From positions 1 to 16,689 of the forward strand of contig CAMPBP010000005.1 of NCBI GenBank assembly GCA_946639085.1: a stretch of 16,689 nucleotides of DNA, read 5' to 3'. This DNA comes from an uncultured Lachnospiraceae bacterium. Its GTDB lineage: Bacteria > Bacillota > Clostridia > Lachnospirales > Lachnospiraceae. The translations under genes were made by a program, and so were the position numbers. Below, piece after piece: positions 1 through 6,460 of the stretch (position 1 is the stretch's first letter; each line of letters opens with the position of its first letter). The notes beneath the pieces were generated by a model. That model was not told where the DNA came from, searched no databases, and saw only the letters and a list, made by a program, of their open reading frames with translations.

Positions 1-36
1 TTTCTCATATCATTCGATCAACAGATGAACGAAAGG

Positions 37-48
37 TCACTTAAGTGA
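37..48. promoter_or_regulatory. 12-bp perfect palindrome upstream of the ABC operon (candidate operator)
   Basis: TCACTTAAGTGA is a perfect 12-bp palindrome ending 17 bp before the ATG of the ABC ATPase gene and just ahead of its AAGGAGG. Position and symmetry suit a repressor site, for example for a TetR-type protein such as the one at 3313. That link is inference: I saw no second copy near the TetR promoter. The operon promoter, if separate, lies left of the window. Confidence 0.3.
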
Positions 49-65
49 TCTGCAAGGAGGATCGG

Positions 66-980
66 ATGAATTCGATTGAGATCAGCAATCTTACAAAAAA
101 ATACGGAAACTTTTACGCGGTGGACGGACTGAGTTTCACTGTGGGACAGGGCGACTTCTTAGGATTTCTCGGAGTTAACGGCGCGGGCAAATCTACAACG
201 GTAAACATGCTCTCCACCATACTTACTCCCGACGGAGGCACCGCTTTCTTAAACGGCTACAGGCTGGGAAAGGACGACATGGATATAAGAAGAACCATCG
301 GTGTCGTATATCAGTCAAACGTTCTCGATGAGCTTTTCACGGTAAAAGAAAACATAAAGATCCGCTCTCAGATGTTGGGCCTTTCCGATAAGACGATAAA
401 AGAAAGACTTAGTGATCTTTCCGACATACTTAAGCTTTCTGACATTATCGACAAGAAGTACAAAGTGCTTTCGGGAGGTCAGAAGAGAAGATGCGAGATA
501 GCCTTCGCACTGATGCATTCGCCTAAGATTCTCTTCCTGGACGAACCGACTACCGGACTCGATCCCGCGACGAGAGTCGATGTTTGGGAAGCGGTTGATA
601 CATTAAGAAAGAACACGGACATGACCGTATTTCTTACCACCCATTACATGGAAGAAGCACAGGCGGCCGACAAGATAATAGTCATCGACAAAGGCAAAAA
701 GCTTGCCGAAGGAACACCTTTTGAACTTAAAGATAAATACGCCAAAGACAGCTTGAAACTTTACTTTACACCCGATAAGAAAGAAAAAGTAGAGGAAATC
801 CTGGAGAAAGAAAAAATTACCGACACGGCGTACGGAGCTTTCATAGAGGCAAAGGATCCCTTCGAAGCGGCAAAGAAAGCCGAAGGATTAAAAGGAATAA
901 TAGACGGATTTGAGATAGTACAGGGAAATATGGACGACGTTTTCATAAACGTTACTTCAATGAACGGGAGGATGAGATAA
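66..980 (+). CDS. ABC-2 type exporter, ATP-binding protein (DrrA/CcmA-like)
   Basis: This is the cytoplasmic ATPase of a two-component exporter; it powers the permease encoded next. An ATG at 66 (304 aa) is preferred over an in-frame GTG at 45 because AAGGAGG at 54-60 sits 5 nt before it and lies inside the longer reading. The protein has a complete nucleotide-binding domain: Walker A GVNGAGKST (about residues 35-43), a Q-loop in VVYQSNVLDE, the signature LSGGQKRR, Walker B ILFLDEPTTGLDP and the H-loop TTHYMEEA. About 80 residues follow, as in drug or antibiotic exporters of the DrrA type. The stop overlaps the permease start by one base (TAATG), so translation is probably coupled. The substrate cannot be read from sequence. 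The regulator and DUF3021 partners downstream suggest a stress or antimicrobial export role (inference). Confidence 0.93.
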   Translation: MNSIEISNLTKKYGNFYAVDGLSFTVGQGDFLGFLGVNGAGKSTTVNMLSTILTPDGGTAFLNGYRLGKDDMDIRRTIGVVYQSNVLDELFTVKENIKIRSQMLGLSDKTIKERLSDLSDILKLSDIIDKKYKVLSGGQKRRCEIAFALMHSPKILFLDEPTTGLDPATRVDVWEAVDTLRKNTDMTVFLTTHYMEEAQAADKIIVIDKGKKLAEGTPFELKDKYAKDSLKLYFTPDKKEKVEEILEKEKITDTAYGAFIEAKDPFEAAKKAEGLKGIIDGFEIVQGNMDDVFINVTSMNGRMR

Positions 981-1891
981 TGAAAAGCTTTTTGGCGATA
1001 AACAGAAGAAATATGGGACTTTACTTCAGAGATTTTTCGGCAGTGTTCTTCTCACTGTTATCGATGCTCATAGTTATCTTCTTAATGGTGTTCTTTTTGG
1101 GAGACGTGACGGGCAGCGCGATCCTTGACATACTTAAACTCATCCCCGGAAGAGGCGGCGAAGAGGATGCCGCGCTTTGCAAGGACATCGTGTTCTTGTG
1201 GACATGCGCAGGTATCATCACGATCAACGCATCGACCGTAACACATTCTTTCTATTCAAATATGATAAAAGACCGAACCGGCAACCGTCTCAATTCACTC
1301 ATGGTAATGCCCGTGAACAGATCGGTATTCGTACTCGGATACGTTTCAAGTTCATGGATCACCGGCGTGATGATGAGCGTTTTCACACTCATCGTTACCG
1401 AGATCATCGGCGTCATCAAAGGAGTAGACATTCTTCCGGTTGAGACGCAGTTAAAGATGTTGCTTCTTATAATGGTAAATACGTTCGTGTTCTCATCGAT
1501 CATGTTCTTATTCGCATCGATGGTAAAGAGTCAGAGCGCATGGAGCGGTATCGGTATCGTACTCGGCACTCTCGCAGGTTTCCTCGGCGGCATTTACTTC
1601 CCGATAGGCCAGATGAGTCCCGCAATGCAGAAGATGATCAAGTTCTTCCCCTTCATATATTCGACTTCCGCTATGAGAAAGATCATGCTTAACCCTGTGG
1701 AAGACACGCTTTTTGACGGAACTCCCGAGCTTATGCGCCGGGAACTCGACAAACTGATGGGTATGGACCTTTTCTTTGGCAAAAATCAATTGTCTCAGGG
1801 CTCAAAAGTGGGTATACTCATGGCAGTGGGTGTGGTATTTGTAATACTTTCCACGATACACATCACTTACAGCAAGAAGAAAGACAGATAA
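980..1891 (+). CDS. ABC-2 type exporter, permease
   Basis: This 303-aa integral membrane protein forms the channel for the ATPase encoded immediately upstream. It has the ABC-2 permease layout: a short cytoplasmic N-terminus, a first membrane segment near residues 22-42 (SLLSMLIVIFLMVFFL), an outer loop, further hydrophobic segments near 75-90, 112-140, 158-178 and 187-207, and a last one near 278-298 followed by a Lys-rich tail. The Gly-rich segment around LGTLAGFLGGIYFPIGQMSP resembles the conserved region of this family. Both ends overlap neighbouring genes by one base (TAATG), placing it firmly in the operon. It is close in length to DrrB-type permeases. The substrate is unknown. Confidence 0.9.
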   Translation: MKSFLAINRRNMGLYFRDFSAVFFSLLSMLIVIFLMVFFLGDVTGSAILDILKLIPGRGGEEDAALCKDIVFLWTCAGIITINASTVTHSFYSNMIKDRTGNRLNSLMVMPVNRSVFVLGYVSSSWITGVMMSVFTLIVTEIIGVIKGVDILPVETQLKMLLLIMVNTFVFSSIMFLFASMVKSQSAWSGIGIVLGTLAGFLGGIYFPIGQMSPAMQKMIKFFPFIYSTSAMRKIMLNPVEDTLFDGTPELMRRELDKLMGMDLFFGKNQLSQGSKVGILMAVGVVFVILSTIHITYSKKKDR

Positions 1892-2340
1892 TGAAGATAA
1901 CCATTGAAACGCCGTTACCCGGCGAAGAAGATGAAATAATCATAAAGATGGCCAATTTAAGCGACGAAGTGTTAAAAACGGTTCGTCGCTTAAAAGACGG
2001 TGTGGGCAAAGATACGATGGCGGTCTATGCAGATGAGAACATCGTAATGATCCCACTTAAAGACATTTTCTATTTTGATGCGGTCGACAACAGAGTCTTT
2101 GCATATACAAAAGACAAGTGTTACGAGACAAAGAAAAAACTGTTTGAACTGGAGGAACTCCTTGAAGGTTCTTCCTTTATAAGAATATCGAAGAATGCCA
2201 TCGTAAACATCAAAGCGATAGATCATTTAAGCCCCGAGTTTAACGGAAGATTCGTTGCAAGACTTAAGAACGGCGAAGACATCATAATCTCAAGAGGATA
2301 TGTCCCCGATCTTAAAAAGAAACTCGGCATAGGCAGATAA
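1891..2340 (+). CDS. LytTR-domain DNA-binding regulator
   Basis: This 149-aa stand-alone transcription factor has no receiver domain. Residues about 45-145 form a LytTR domain: the motif IPLKDIFYFDAVDNRVFAYT, then ELEELL, and the hallmark FIRISKNAIVNIKAI followed by a beta-strand and SRGYVPDLKKKL. The first 45 residues are a short acidic lead. LytTR proteins bind tandem direct repeats upstream of target promoters. Free LytTR proteins paired with a membrane partner are known as LytTR regulatory systems, in which the membrane protein restrains the regulator. Here the next gene encodes such a membrane protein (DUF3021), and the two upstream genes encode an exporter, so it probably controls this operon (inference). 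A 13-bp perfect inverted repeat lies inside its 5' coding region (1956-1994). Confidence 0.88.
   Translation: MKITIETPLPGEEDEIIIKMANLSDEVLKTVRRLKDGVGKDTMAVYADENIVMIPLKDIFYFDAVDNRVFAYTKDKCYETKKKLFELEELLEGSSFIRISKNAIVNIKAIDHLSPEFNGRFVARLKNGEDIIISRGYVPDLKKKLGIGR
1956..1994. repeat. 13-bp perfect inverted repeat inside the LytTR gene
   Basis: TTTAAGCGACGAA (1956-1968) and its exact reverse complement (1982-1994) flank a 13-nt loop. The repeat spans roughly codons 22-35 of the LytTR gene, in the linker ahead of the DNA-binding domain. No T-run follows, so it is not a standard terminator on the + strand. It could be an mRNA hairpin that tunes translation or decay, or a DNA binding site. Confidence 0.6.
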
Positions 2341-2353
2341 CGGAGAACGGTGC

Positions 2354-2797
2354 ATGAAAACTTTTTTGAAAAACTTTCTGAGATGGACAATAACGATCAC
2401 GACCGGCATCACATTGATCGTCGGACTGATCGTGTTGAAATACGATTACATACCCGCAAATATCGTGATACGTATACTTGCCGCAGGTTTGGTTACGGCT
2501 TTGGTCACCACGGTATTCTTCACGTACGAACCGAAGAAGAAAGTCGGCAAATGTTTCGGATTTGTGTTCTTCTTACTTCATTACCTTAGTATGTGCATCA
2601 TAATGACAATCATCGGCGTTTCGTTCGGATGGTTTGAAGCAACGTTTTCGGGAATACTTGAGATCACTCTTAGCGTCGGCGCGGTATACATCTTCACCGT
2701 TGTGATTTCGGCGATTCTTTTAAAGGGCGATGCCGACAAGATGAACGAAGCGTTAAAGAAGCTCGACGACAACGACAATACAGATACAGAGGCATAA
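2354..2797 (+). CDS. DUF3021 family membrane protein
   Basis: This 147-aa protein has four predicted membrane segments, near residues 13-29, 38-56, 67-90 and 95-117, followed by a charged tail rich in Lys, Asp and Asn. The size, four-helix layout and position straight after a LytTR gene match DUF3021 proteins, which commonly accompany LytTR regulators in Bacillota. By analogy with known LytTR systems it may hold the regulator inactive at the membrane until a signal arrives (inference). Its ATG follows a GGAG about 8 nt upstream, 13 nt after the LytTR stop. The next gene starts 1 nt after its stop. The family call rests on pattern and context because the sequence carries no catalytic motif. 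Confidence 0.72.
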   Translation: MKTFLKNFLRWTITITTGITLIVGLIVLKYDYIPANIVIRILAAGLVTALVTTVFFTYEPKKKVGKCFGFVFFLLHYLSMCIIMTIIGVSFGWFEATFSGILEITLSVGAVYIFTVVISAILLKGDADKMNEALKKLDDNDNTDTEA

Positions 2798-2798
2798 A

Positions 2799-3218
2799 AT
2801 GATAACTTACAAGCACACGGTGCAGTATTACGAGACCGACAAGATGGGGATCGTGCACCACTCCAATTACATTCGCTGGATGGAAGAGGCGAGAGTGTTC
2901 TATCTTAAAGAGATCGGACAGGATTACGACAAGCTTGAAGCGGCGGGAGTCATATCTCCCGTGGCTGCTGTGAACGTTAAATACAGTGTCGCAACGAAGT
3001 TTCCCGAAGACATCACAATCGAGACTTACGTTGAGGAGTTTAACGGCATAAGGCTTTCTTTTAAATATGTTATGAAGAACGCATCCGGCAAGACGGTATG
3101 CAAAGCTCATTCCGAACATTGCTTTTTGAATGCCGAAGGAAAAGTCATGAGAGTCGAAAAGGATCTCCCCGGACTTTACAATGCTTTAAAAGAGCGCGAG
3201 AAGATCGATAACGCGTAG
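2799..3218 (+). CDS. Acyl-CoA thioesterase, 4HBT hotdog fold (YbgC/FcbC-like)
   Basis: This 139-aa single-domain cytoplasmic hotdog enzyme is predicted to hydrolyse acyl-CoA or acyl-carrier thioesters. The family signature is near the N-terminus: YYETDKMGIVHHSNYIRWMEEAR, with likely catalytic Asp14 and the nearby HHSNY. The rest follows the YbgC/4-hydroxybenzoyl-CoA thioesterase pattern, including VNVKYSVATKFPEDITIETYVEEF. It begins 1 nt after the DUF3021 stop, so it is the last gene of the exporter operon. Its link to export is unclear; it may be a passenger gene. I see no convincing terminator hairpin between its stop and the next promoter at 3247. The acyl substrate cannot be predicted. 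Confidence 0.9.
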   Translation: MITYKHTVQYYETDKMGIVHHSNYIRWMEEARVFYLKEIGQDYDKLEAAGVISPVAAVNVKYSVATKFPEDITIETYVEEFNGIRLSFKYVMKNASGKTVCKAHSEHCFLNAEGKVMRVEKDLPGLYNALKEREKIDNA

Positions 3219-3246
3219 AGGTTTCTTTTTACCCCTGAGCATAATC

Positions 3247-3275
3247 TTGACAATCCCGAAATAAGGTTACATAAT
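3247..3275 (+). promoter_or_regulatory. Sigma-70 type promoter for the TetR gene
   Basis: A perfect -35 TTGACA (3247-3252), a 17-bp spacer and CATAAT (3270-3275) lie 37 bp before the TetR start. A short inverted repeat, GACA (3282-3285) and TGTC (3290-3293), sits at the expected transcription start and could be an autoregulatory operator; that part is weak. Confidence 0.7.
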
Positions 3276-3312
3276 ATTAGCGACAACTGTGTCTCAAACA
3301 TGGAGGTTGCAT

Positions 3313-3864
3313 ATGAGTGCCAAGGGAGATGCCACAAAAACAGCAATAATACGGGCAGCGGGCGAGCTGTTTGCGATGAAGGGCTTTAAGGATGTCACGA
3401 TGACAGACATCTGCGACAGCACCGGACTCAGTCGAGGCGGTTTGTACAGACATTTTTCGTCCACGGAGGAGATATTCAATGAGGTGCTTCTCGATGAGTT
3501 TTCGTTTGGAGAAGCTATCGCACGTGGAGAGAGTGCAAAAAGGATATTGTTCGATGCCTTCGACCGAATCGCCGTTGATATAATCGATCCCGAATCGGCG
3601 CTTACCTTTGCGGTGTATGAATATGCCGGAACGGGTCATGCCGAGTTTTACAAAGAAATAGATGAGCGTGCCAGAAAGAACTGGTCCGATCTTATCGAAT
3701 ACGGAATAAGAAGCCACGAATTCAAAAGAGTCGATGTGAATAAAACCGTCGAGCTCATAATGTACTACGCACAGGGACTTAAACTGTGGTCAAAGGTGCT
3801 GGGGCTGGATGCGACTCAGGCAAGAAACTACGCTGATACCATAGCCGAGATACTTTGCAAGTAA
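3313..3864 (+). CDS. TetR/AcrR family transcriptional regulator
   Basis: This 183-aa repressor-type protein has an N-terminal helix-turn-helix: residues about 8-55 include IIRAAGELFAMKGFKDVTMTD, the recognition region STGLSRGGLYRHF and the following FSSTEEIFNEVL. The remaining 130 residues are helical and would form the ligand-binding and dimerisation domain, with ESALTFAVYEYAG and a C-terminal AQGLKLWSKVLGL segment. The ATG at 3313 is chosen over a GTG at 3289 because TGGAGG (3301-3306) precedes it by 6 nt. It has its own strong promoter and is followed 11 nt later by a small membrane-protein gene, which is the likely co-transcribed and co-regulated partner. The ligand is unknown. It may also act on the exporter operon to its left (inference). 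Confidence 0.9.
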   Translation: MSAKGDATKTAIIRAAGELFAMKGFKDVTMTDICDSTGLSRGGLYRHFSSTEEIFNEVLLDEFSFGEAIARGESAKRILFDAFDRIAVDIIDPESALTFAVYEYAGTGHAEFYKEIDERARKNWSDLIEYGIRSHEFKRVDVNKTVELIMYYAQGLKLWSKVLGLDATQARNYADTIAEILCK

Positions 3865-3875
3865 CGGAGGAGAAT

Positions 3876-4277
3876 ATGGCAGGTTTGGGCTGGGGCGACG
3901 ACATAGACGAAGAACTTCGGAACATGGAAGAATTTCATGTAAAGTTTCTTTTAAGTTTCAAAAGCATGTTGATCGCGATCAATAAAATTTGTGATGAAAA
4001 GCGGGACTGGGACGATAAGCATCCCAGAGACGATTTTCGAAAGATCTGGTGCGGAGCTATGATCATGGAATTGTTGTTCTGGGCTTTTTCCTACAACATC
4101 CTGCTCATCGCAACCCTTCCTTTTATAGGATTTTACACGTTTGTGCTGATCCGACTGGGACAGGCGTACAAAACCTTTGAATATAAAAGAGGGCTTTATG
4201 TTCTGATGACCGTGGTAACATTGCTGGCGATAATATTCGGAACCTACTTTGTAAGATCCGTCATTTTGAAAATGTAA
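3876..4277 (+). CDS. Small two- or three-helix membrane protein, unrecognised family
   Basis: I do not recognise this 133-aa protein. The N-terminal 60 residues are polar and charged, with an acidic start (GWGDDIDEELRNMEEF) and a Lys/Asp-rich segment DEKRDWDDKHPRDDFRK. Two clear hydrophobic stretches follow: a long one near residues 62-95 that could be two helices (MIMELLFWAFSYNILLIATL, then PFIGFYTFVLIRL) and a C-terminal one near 108-130. The ATG at 3876 follows CGGAGGAG by about 4 nt and is preferred to an upstream in-frame TTG that overlaps the TetR gene. It sits 11 nt after the TetR stop and ends at a strong terminator, so the two genes form one unit. It may be a TetR-controlled membrane stress or efflux accessory protein (inference only). 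Confidence 0.75.
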   Translation: MAGLGWGDDIDEELRNMEEFHVKFLLSFKSMLIAINKICDEKRDWDDKHPRDDFRKIWCGAMIMELLFWAFSYNILLIATLPFIGFYTFVLIRLGQAYKTFEYKRGLYVLMTVVTLLAIIFGTYFVRSVILKM

Positions 4278-4316
4278 CAAAGTTTTTTCTTTTTCACATA
4301 TTGCATAAACTTCTTG

Positions 4317-4348
4317 ATCGAAACGATGTAATGTCGTTTCGATTTTTT
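4317..4348 (+). terminator. Rho-independent terminator after the TetR unit
   Basis: A perfect 10-bp stem (ATCGAAACGA, 4317-4326, and its complement, 4334-4343) with a 7-nt loop is followed by a run of T. It ends the TetR/membrane-protein transcript and insulates the sugar operon. Confidence 0.85.
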
Positions 4349-4408
4349 GTACAAAAACCCCCTCTCATTTTTATATCATTTCCACAAAAATAATTAATTT
4401 ACTTAACA

Positions 4409-4425
4409 TTTCGTTGACTACGAAA
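4409..4425. promoter_or_regulatory. Inverted repeat centred on the -35 box
   Basis: TTTCGT-TGACT-ACGAAA is a 17-bp inverted repeat with 6-bp perfect arms. The -35 hexamer TTGACT overlaps its centre. It differs from the TAAAWCGWTTTA operators downstream and could be a site for a second regulator. Chance is possible in this AT-rich stretch. Confidence 0.35.
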
Positions 4426-4442
4426 ATCAGTAAGGGTATATT
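4414..4442 (+). promoter_or_regulatory. Promoter of the sugar importer operon
   Basis: TTGACT (4414-4419), a 17-bp spacer and TATATT (4437-4442) give a good sigma-70 type promoter 69 bp before the first permease. The expected start, around 4449, falls inside the first of three operators, which would let a bound repressor block initiation. Confidence 0.75.
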
Positions 4443-4446
4443 TTAG

Positions 4447-4484
4447 TAAAACGATTTAATAAAACGTTTTAATAAATCGATTTA
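4447..4484. promoter_or_regulatory. Three tandem LacI-family operators with 13-bp spacing
   Basis: TAAAACGATTTA (4447-4458), TAAAACGTTTTA (4460-4471) and TAAATCGATTTA (4473-4484) lie head to tail, separated by one base each. The second and third are perfect 12-bp palindromes and the first differs at one symmetric pair. All are centred on CG, the hallmark of LacI-family sites, in which the hinge helices enter the minor groove at a central CpG. The likely binder is the LacI-type protein encoded at 8324. They resemble but do not match a CcpA cre site well. The rest of the 4278-4510 gap is AT-rich and holds only the terminator, promoter and these sites. Confidence 0.72.
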
Positions 4485-4510
4485 CGATTGGGTAAAAAGA
4501 GGTATTTTTT

Positions 4511-5425
4511 ATGTTCAAAACCAGGAAACAGCGCGAAGGATTTAAGGAGTTTCTCTTAGTGCTTCCTTTCATAATCATAATCGCGATCTTCTGCTATTAT
4601 CCGCTTTACGGCTGGATATATGCGTTTTTTGATTACAAGCCTCCCCAGGCACTTACACCCGATAAGTTCGTGGGACTTAAGTGGTTCAAGTCCATGGTGG
4701 AAAACCCCGTAAAGGTTAAGCAGATACTCGGCGTTTTACGAAACACTTTCGCAATAAGCGGTCTGAGCCTTTTGTTCTCATGGTTCCCCATGATGTTTGC
4801 GGTATTTCTTAATGAGATCAAATGTGTTCCTTTTAAGAAGTTCGTTCAGACGGTTACAACGATCCCCAACTTCATAAGCTGGGTCCTTGTTTTCTCCATC
4901 GCTTATTCGGTTCTTAACAGCACGGGTGTTGTAAACACGATCTTACTTAACCTGCATGTTATAGACAGACCGATAGATTTCTTAAAATCGACGAGTCACA
5001 TCTACTTTAAGCAATGGCTGTGGCTGACATGGAAGAACGCAGGATGGGCAGCGATCATGTACATCGCGGCCATCACCGGAATAGACGAGCAGATGATCGA
5101 AGCGGCAAGAGTTGACGGTGCAAACCGTATGCAGATCATCCGCCACATTACGATCCCGAGCATTTTGCCTACCTACTTCGTAATCGTAATGTTGAACCTC
5201 GCAAACTTCCTTACGAACGGTATGGAACAGTTCTACGTATTCCAGAACTCGTTCAACAAAGAATACATCCAGGTTTTGGACTTGTACGTTTACAACCTGG
5301 CGATGGGAAGCGGCGGATATTCGCTTTCGGTTGCGGTCAGCATTCTTAAAACAATAGTCAGCATTATACTTTTGACCCTCACTAACGGCTTCTCGAAGCT
5401 TGTGCGCGGCGAAGGATTCATTTAA
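4511..5425 (+). CDS. Sugar ABC transporter permease, LplB-type
   Basis: This 304-aa protein is one of two membrane subunits of a CUT1-type carbohydrate importer. Six hydrophobic segments are visible, beginning with FLLVLPFIIIIAIFCYYPLY near residue 15. The EAA loop that docks the ATPase is present near residues 195-222 (EQMIEAARVDGANRMQIIRH, then ITIPSILPT). The N-terminus resembles LplB/YtcP/YesP-class permeases. AAAAGAGG lies 8 nt before the ATG. It is the first gene after the promoter and operator cluster, with the partner permease 14 nt downstream. No importer ATPase gene lies in this window, so an MsmX-type shared ATPase elsewhere probably energises it. Given the GH51 enzyme, the substrate is likely an arabinose-containing oligosaccharide (inference). 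Confidence 0.92.
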   Translation: MFKTRKQREGFKEFLLVLPFIIIIAIFCYYPLYGWIYAFFDYKPPQALTPDKFVGLKWFKSMVENPVKVKQILGVLRNTFAISGLSLLFSWFPMMFAVFLNEIKCVPFKKFVQTVTTIPNFISWVLVFSIAYSVLNSTGVVNTILLNLHVIDRPIDFLKSTSHIYFKQWLWLTWKNAGWAAIMYIAAITGIDEQMIEAARVDGANRMQIIRHITIPSILPTYFVIVMLNLANFLTNGMEQFYVFQNSFNKEYIQVLDLYVYNLAMGSGGYSLSVAVSILKTIVSIILLTLTNGFSKLVRGEGFI

Positions 5426-5439
5426 AGGGGGTTAACGGT

Positions 5440-6387
5440 ATGAAGAAAAGACAAAAAGACTTTGATGATTACAGGCCTTCGGGCGTACATTACAAACGCT
5501 CCTTCGGCGACATAATGATAAGCGTTATCACATACATCGTATATTCGATATTCGCTTTTGTGTGTGTATATCCGTTTTATTACATCTTTATCAACTCGAT
5601 AAGCAGCAACCAGTTAAGCGAGAGAGGTAAAGTAATCTTCGTTCCTCTTGAAGTTCACTTCACGAACTATGTTTCGGTAATGAAGCTTGAAGGATTGTTC
5701 GACGCGGCAAAGATATCTCTTGCAAGAACGGCCATCGGTACGATCGTGGTAGTGTTTACCTCCGCATTCCTGGGTTACATGTTCACCAGCAAGAATATGT
5801 GGGGAAGAAAGTTCTGGTTCAGATTTATAGCGGCCACAATGTATTTTAACGCAGGTATCATACCGCTTTACATTACGATGACCAACATAAAGCTTACCAA
5901 CAACTTCTGGATCTACATTTTGCCTACGGCGATCAGCCCGTTTTACATGATACTTTGCAAGACGTTTGTCGAGGCAACGCCCGGAGAGTTGCGGGAAGCG
6001 GCATTGATAGACGGCGCGGGAACGCTGACCATATTTTTCAGGATCATGATCCCGGTCATCAAACCGATACTTGCGACCGTAGCGATATTTACGGCGGTAA
6101 ATCAGTGGAACTCTTTCCAGGATACGCTGATCTATATTACCGACAAAAAACTGAATACCTTACAGTTTGTACTCTATCAGTACATAACGCAGTCCAGTTC
6201 CATAAAAGCGCTGCTTAACGGAAGTTCTTCTTCCGCAAATATCGCGGCTTCCATGGCCAAGATGCAGACTGCGACATCCGTACGTATGACGGTCACGATC
6301 GTTGTCGTAACACCCATTCTTCTGGTATATCCGTTCTTCCAGAAGTACTTCACCAAGGGAATCATGATCGGTGCGGTTAAGGGTTGA
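5440..6387 (+). CDS. Sugar ABC transporter permease, LplC-type
   Basis: This is the second membrane subunit (315 aa) of the same CUT1 importer. A polar N-terminus of about 30 residues precedes the first membrane segment (TYIVYSIFAFVCVYPFYYIF). Five more segments follow, with the EAA loop near residues 182-210 (GELREAALIDGAGTLTIFFR, then IMIPVIKP). The C-terminus ends with the typical YPFFQKYFTKGIMIGAVKG block found in LplC/YtcO-class permeases. AAAGGGGG, which overlaps the previous stop, is its ribosome binding site 8 nt before the ATG. It would form a heterodimer with the 4511 product and accept cargo from the lipoprotein encoded downstream. Confidence 0.93.
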   Translation: MKKRQKDFDDYRPSGVHYKRSFGDIMISVITYIVYSIFAFVCVYPFYYIFINSISSNQLSERGKVIFVPLEVHFTNYVSVMKLEGLFDAAKISLARTAIGTIVVVFTSAFLGYMFTSKNMWGRKFWFRFIAATMYFNAGIIPLYITMTNIKLTNNFWIYILPTAISPFYMILCKTFVEATPGELREAALIDGAGTLTIFFRIMIPVIKPILATVAIFTAVNQWNSFQDTLIYITDKKLNTLQFVLYQYITQSSSIKALLNGSSSSANIAASMAKMQTATSVRMTVTIVVVTPILLVYPFFQKYFTKGIMIGAVKG

Positions 6388-6399
6388 TACACGGTATTT

Positions 6400-6414
6400 A
6401 ACGGCATCGCCGTT
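6400..6414 (+). other. Intercistronic stem-loop before the binding-protein gene
   Basis: AACGGC-ATC-GCCGTT forms a perfect 6-bp stem with a 3-nt loop between the second permease and the binding protein. No T-run follows, so it is unlikely to be a full terminator. Such hairpins can mark mRNA processing or protect the downstream message, which would suit higher expression of the lipoprotein. A weak promoter (TTGGAT, 18 bp, CATATT, 6413-6442) may also serve that gene. Confidence 0.45.
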
Positions 6415-6460
6415 GGATATATAAACTATTTATTTTCATATTCTTTAGAAGGAGGAAATT

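Noticed and set aside
2350..2589. An overlapping + strand frame inside the DUF3021 gene
   Set aside because: It is a shifted reading of the 2354 gene rich in His and Arg, without family features.
3219..3246. Terminator after the thioesterase gene
   Set aside because: A T-rich stretch is present but I find no stem of useful length before it.
4447..4484. CcpA cre site
   Set aside because: The CG-centred palindromes lack the TG..CA outer bases of the cre consensus. A locus-specific LacI-family regulator explains them better.
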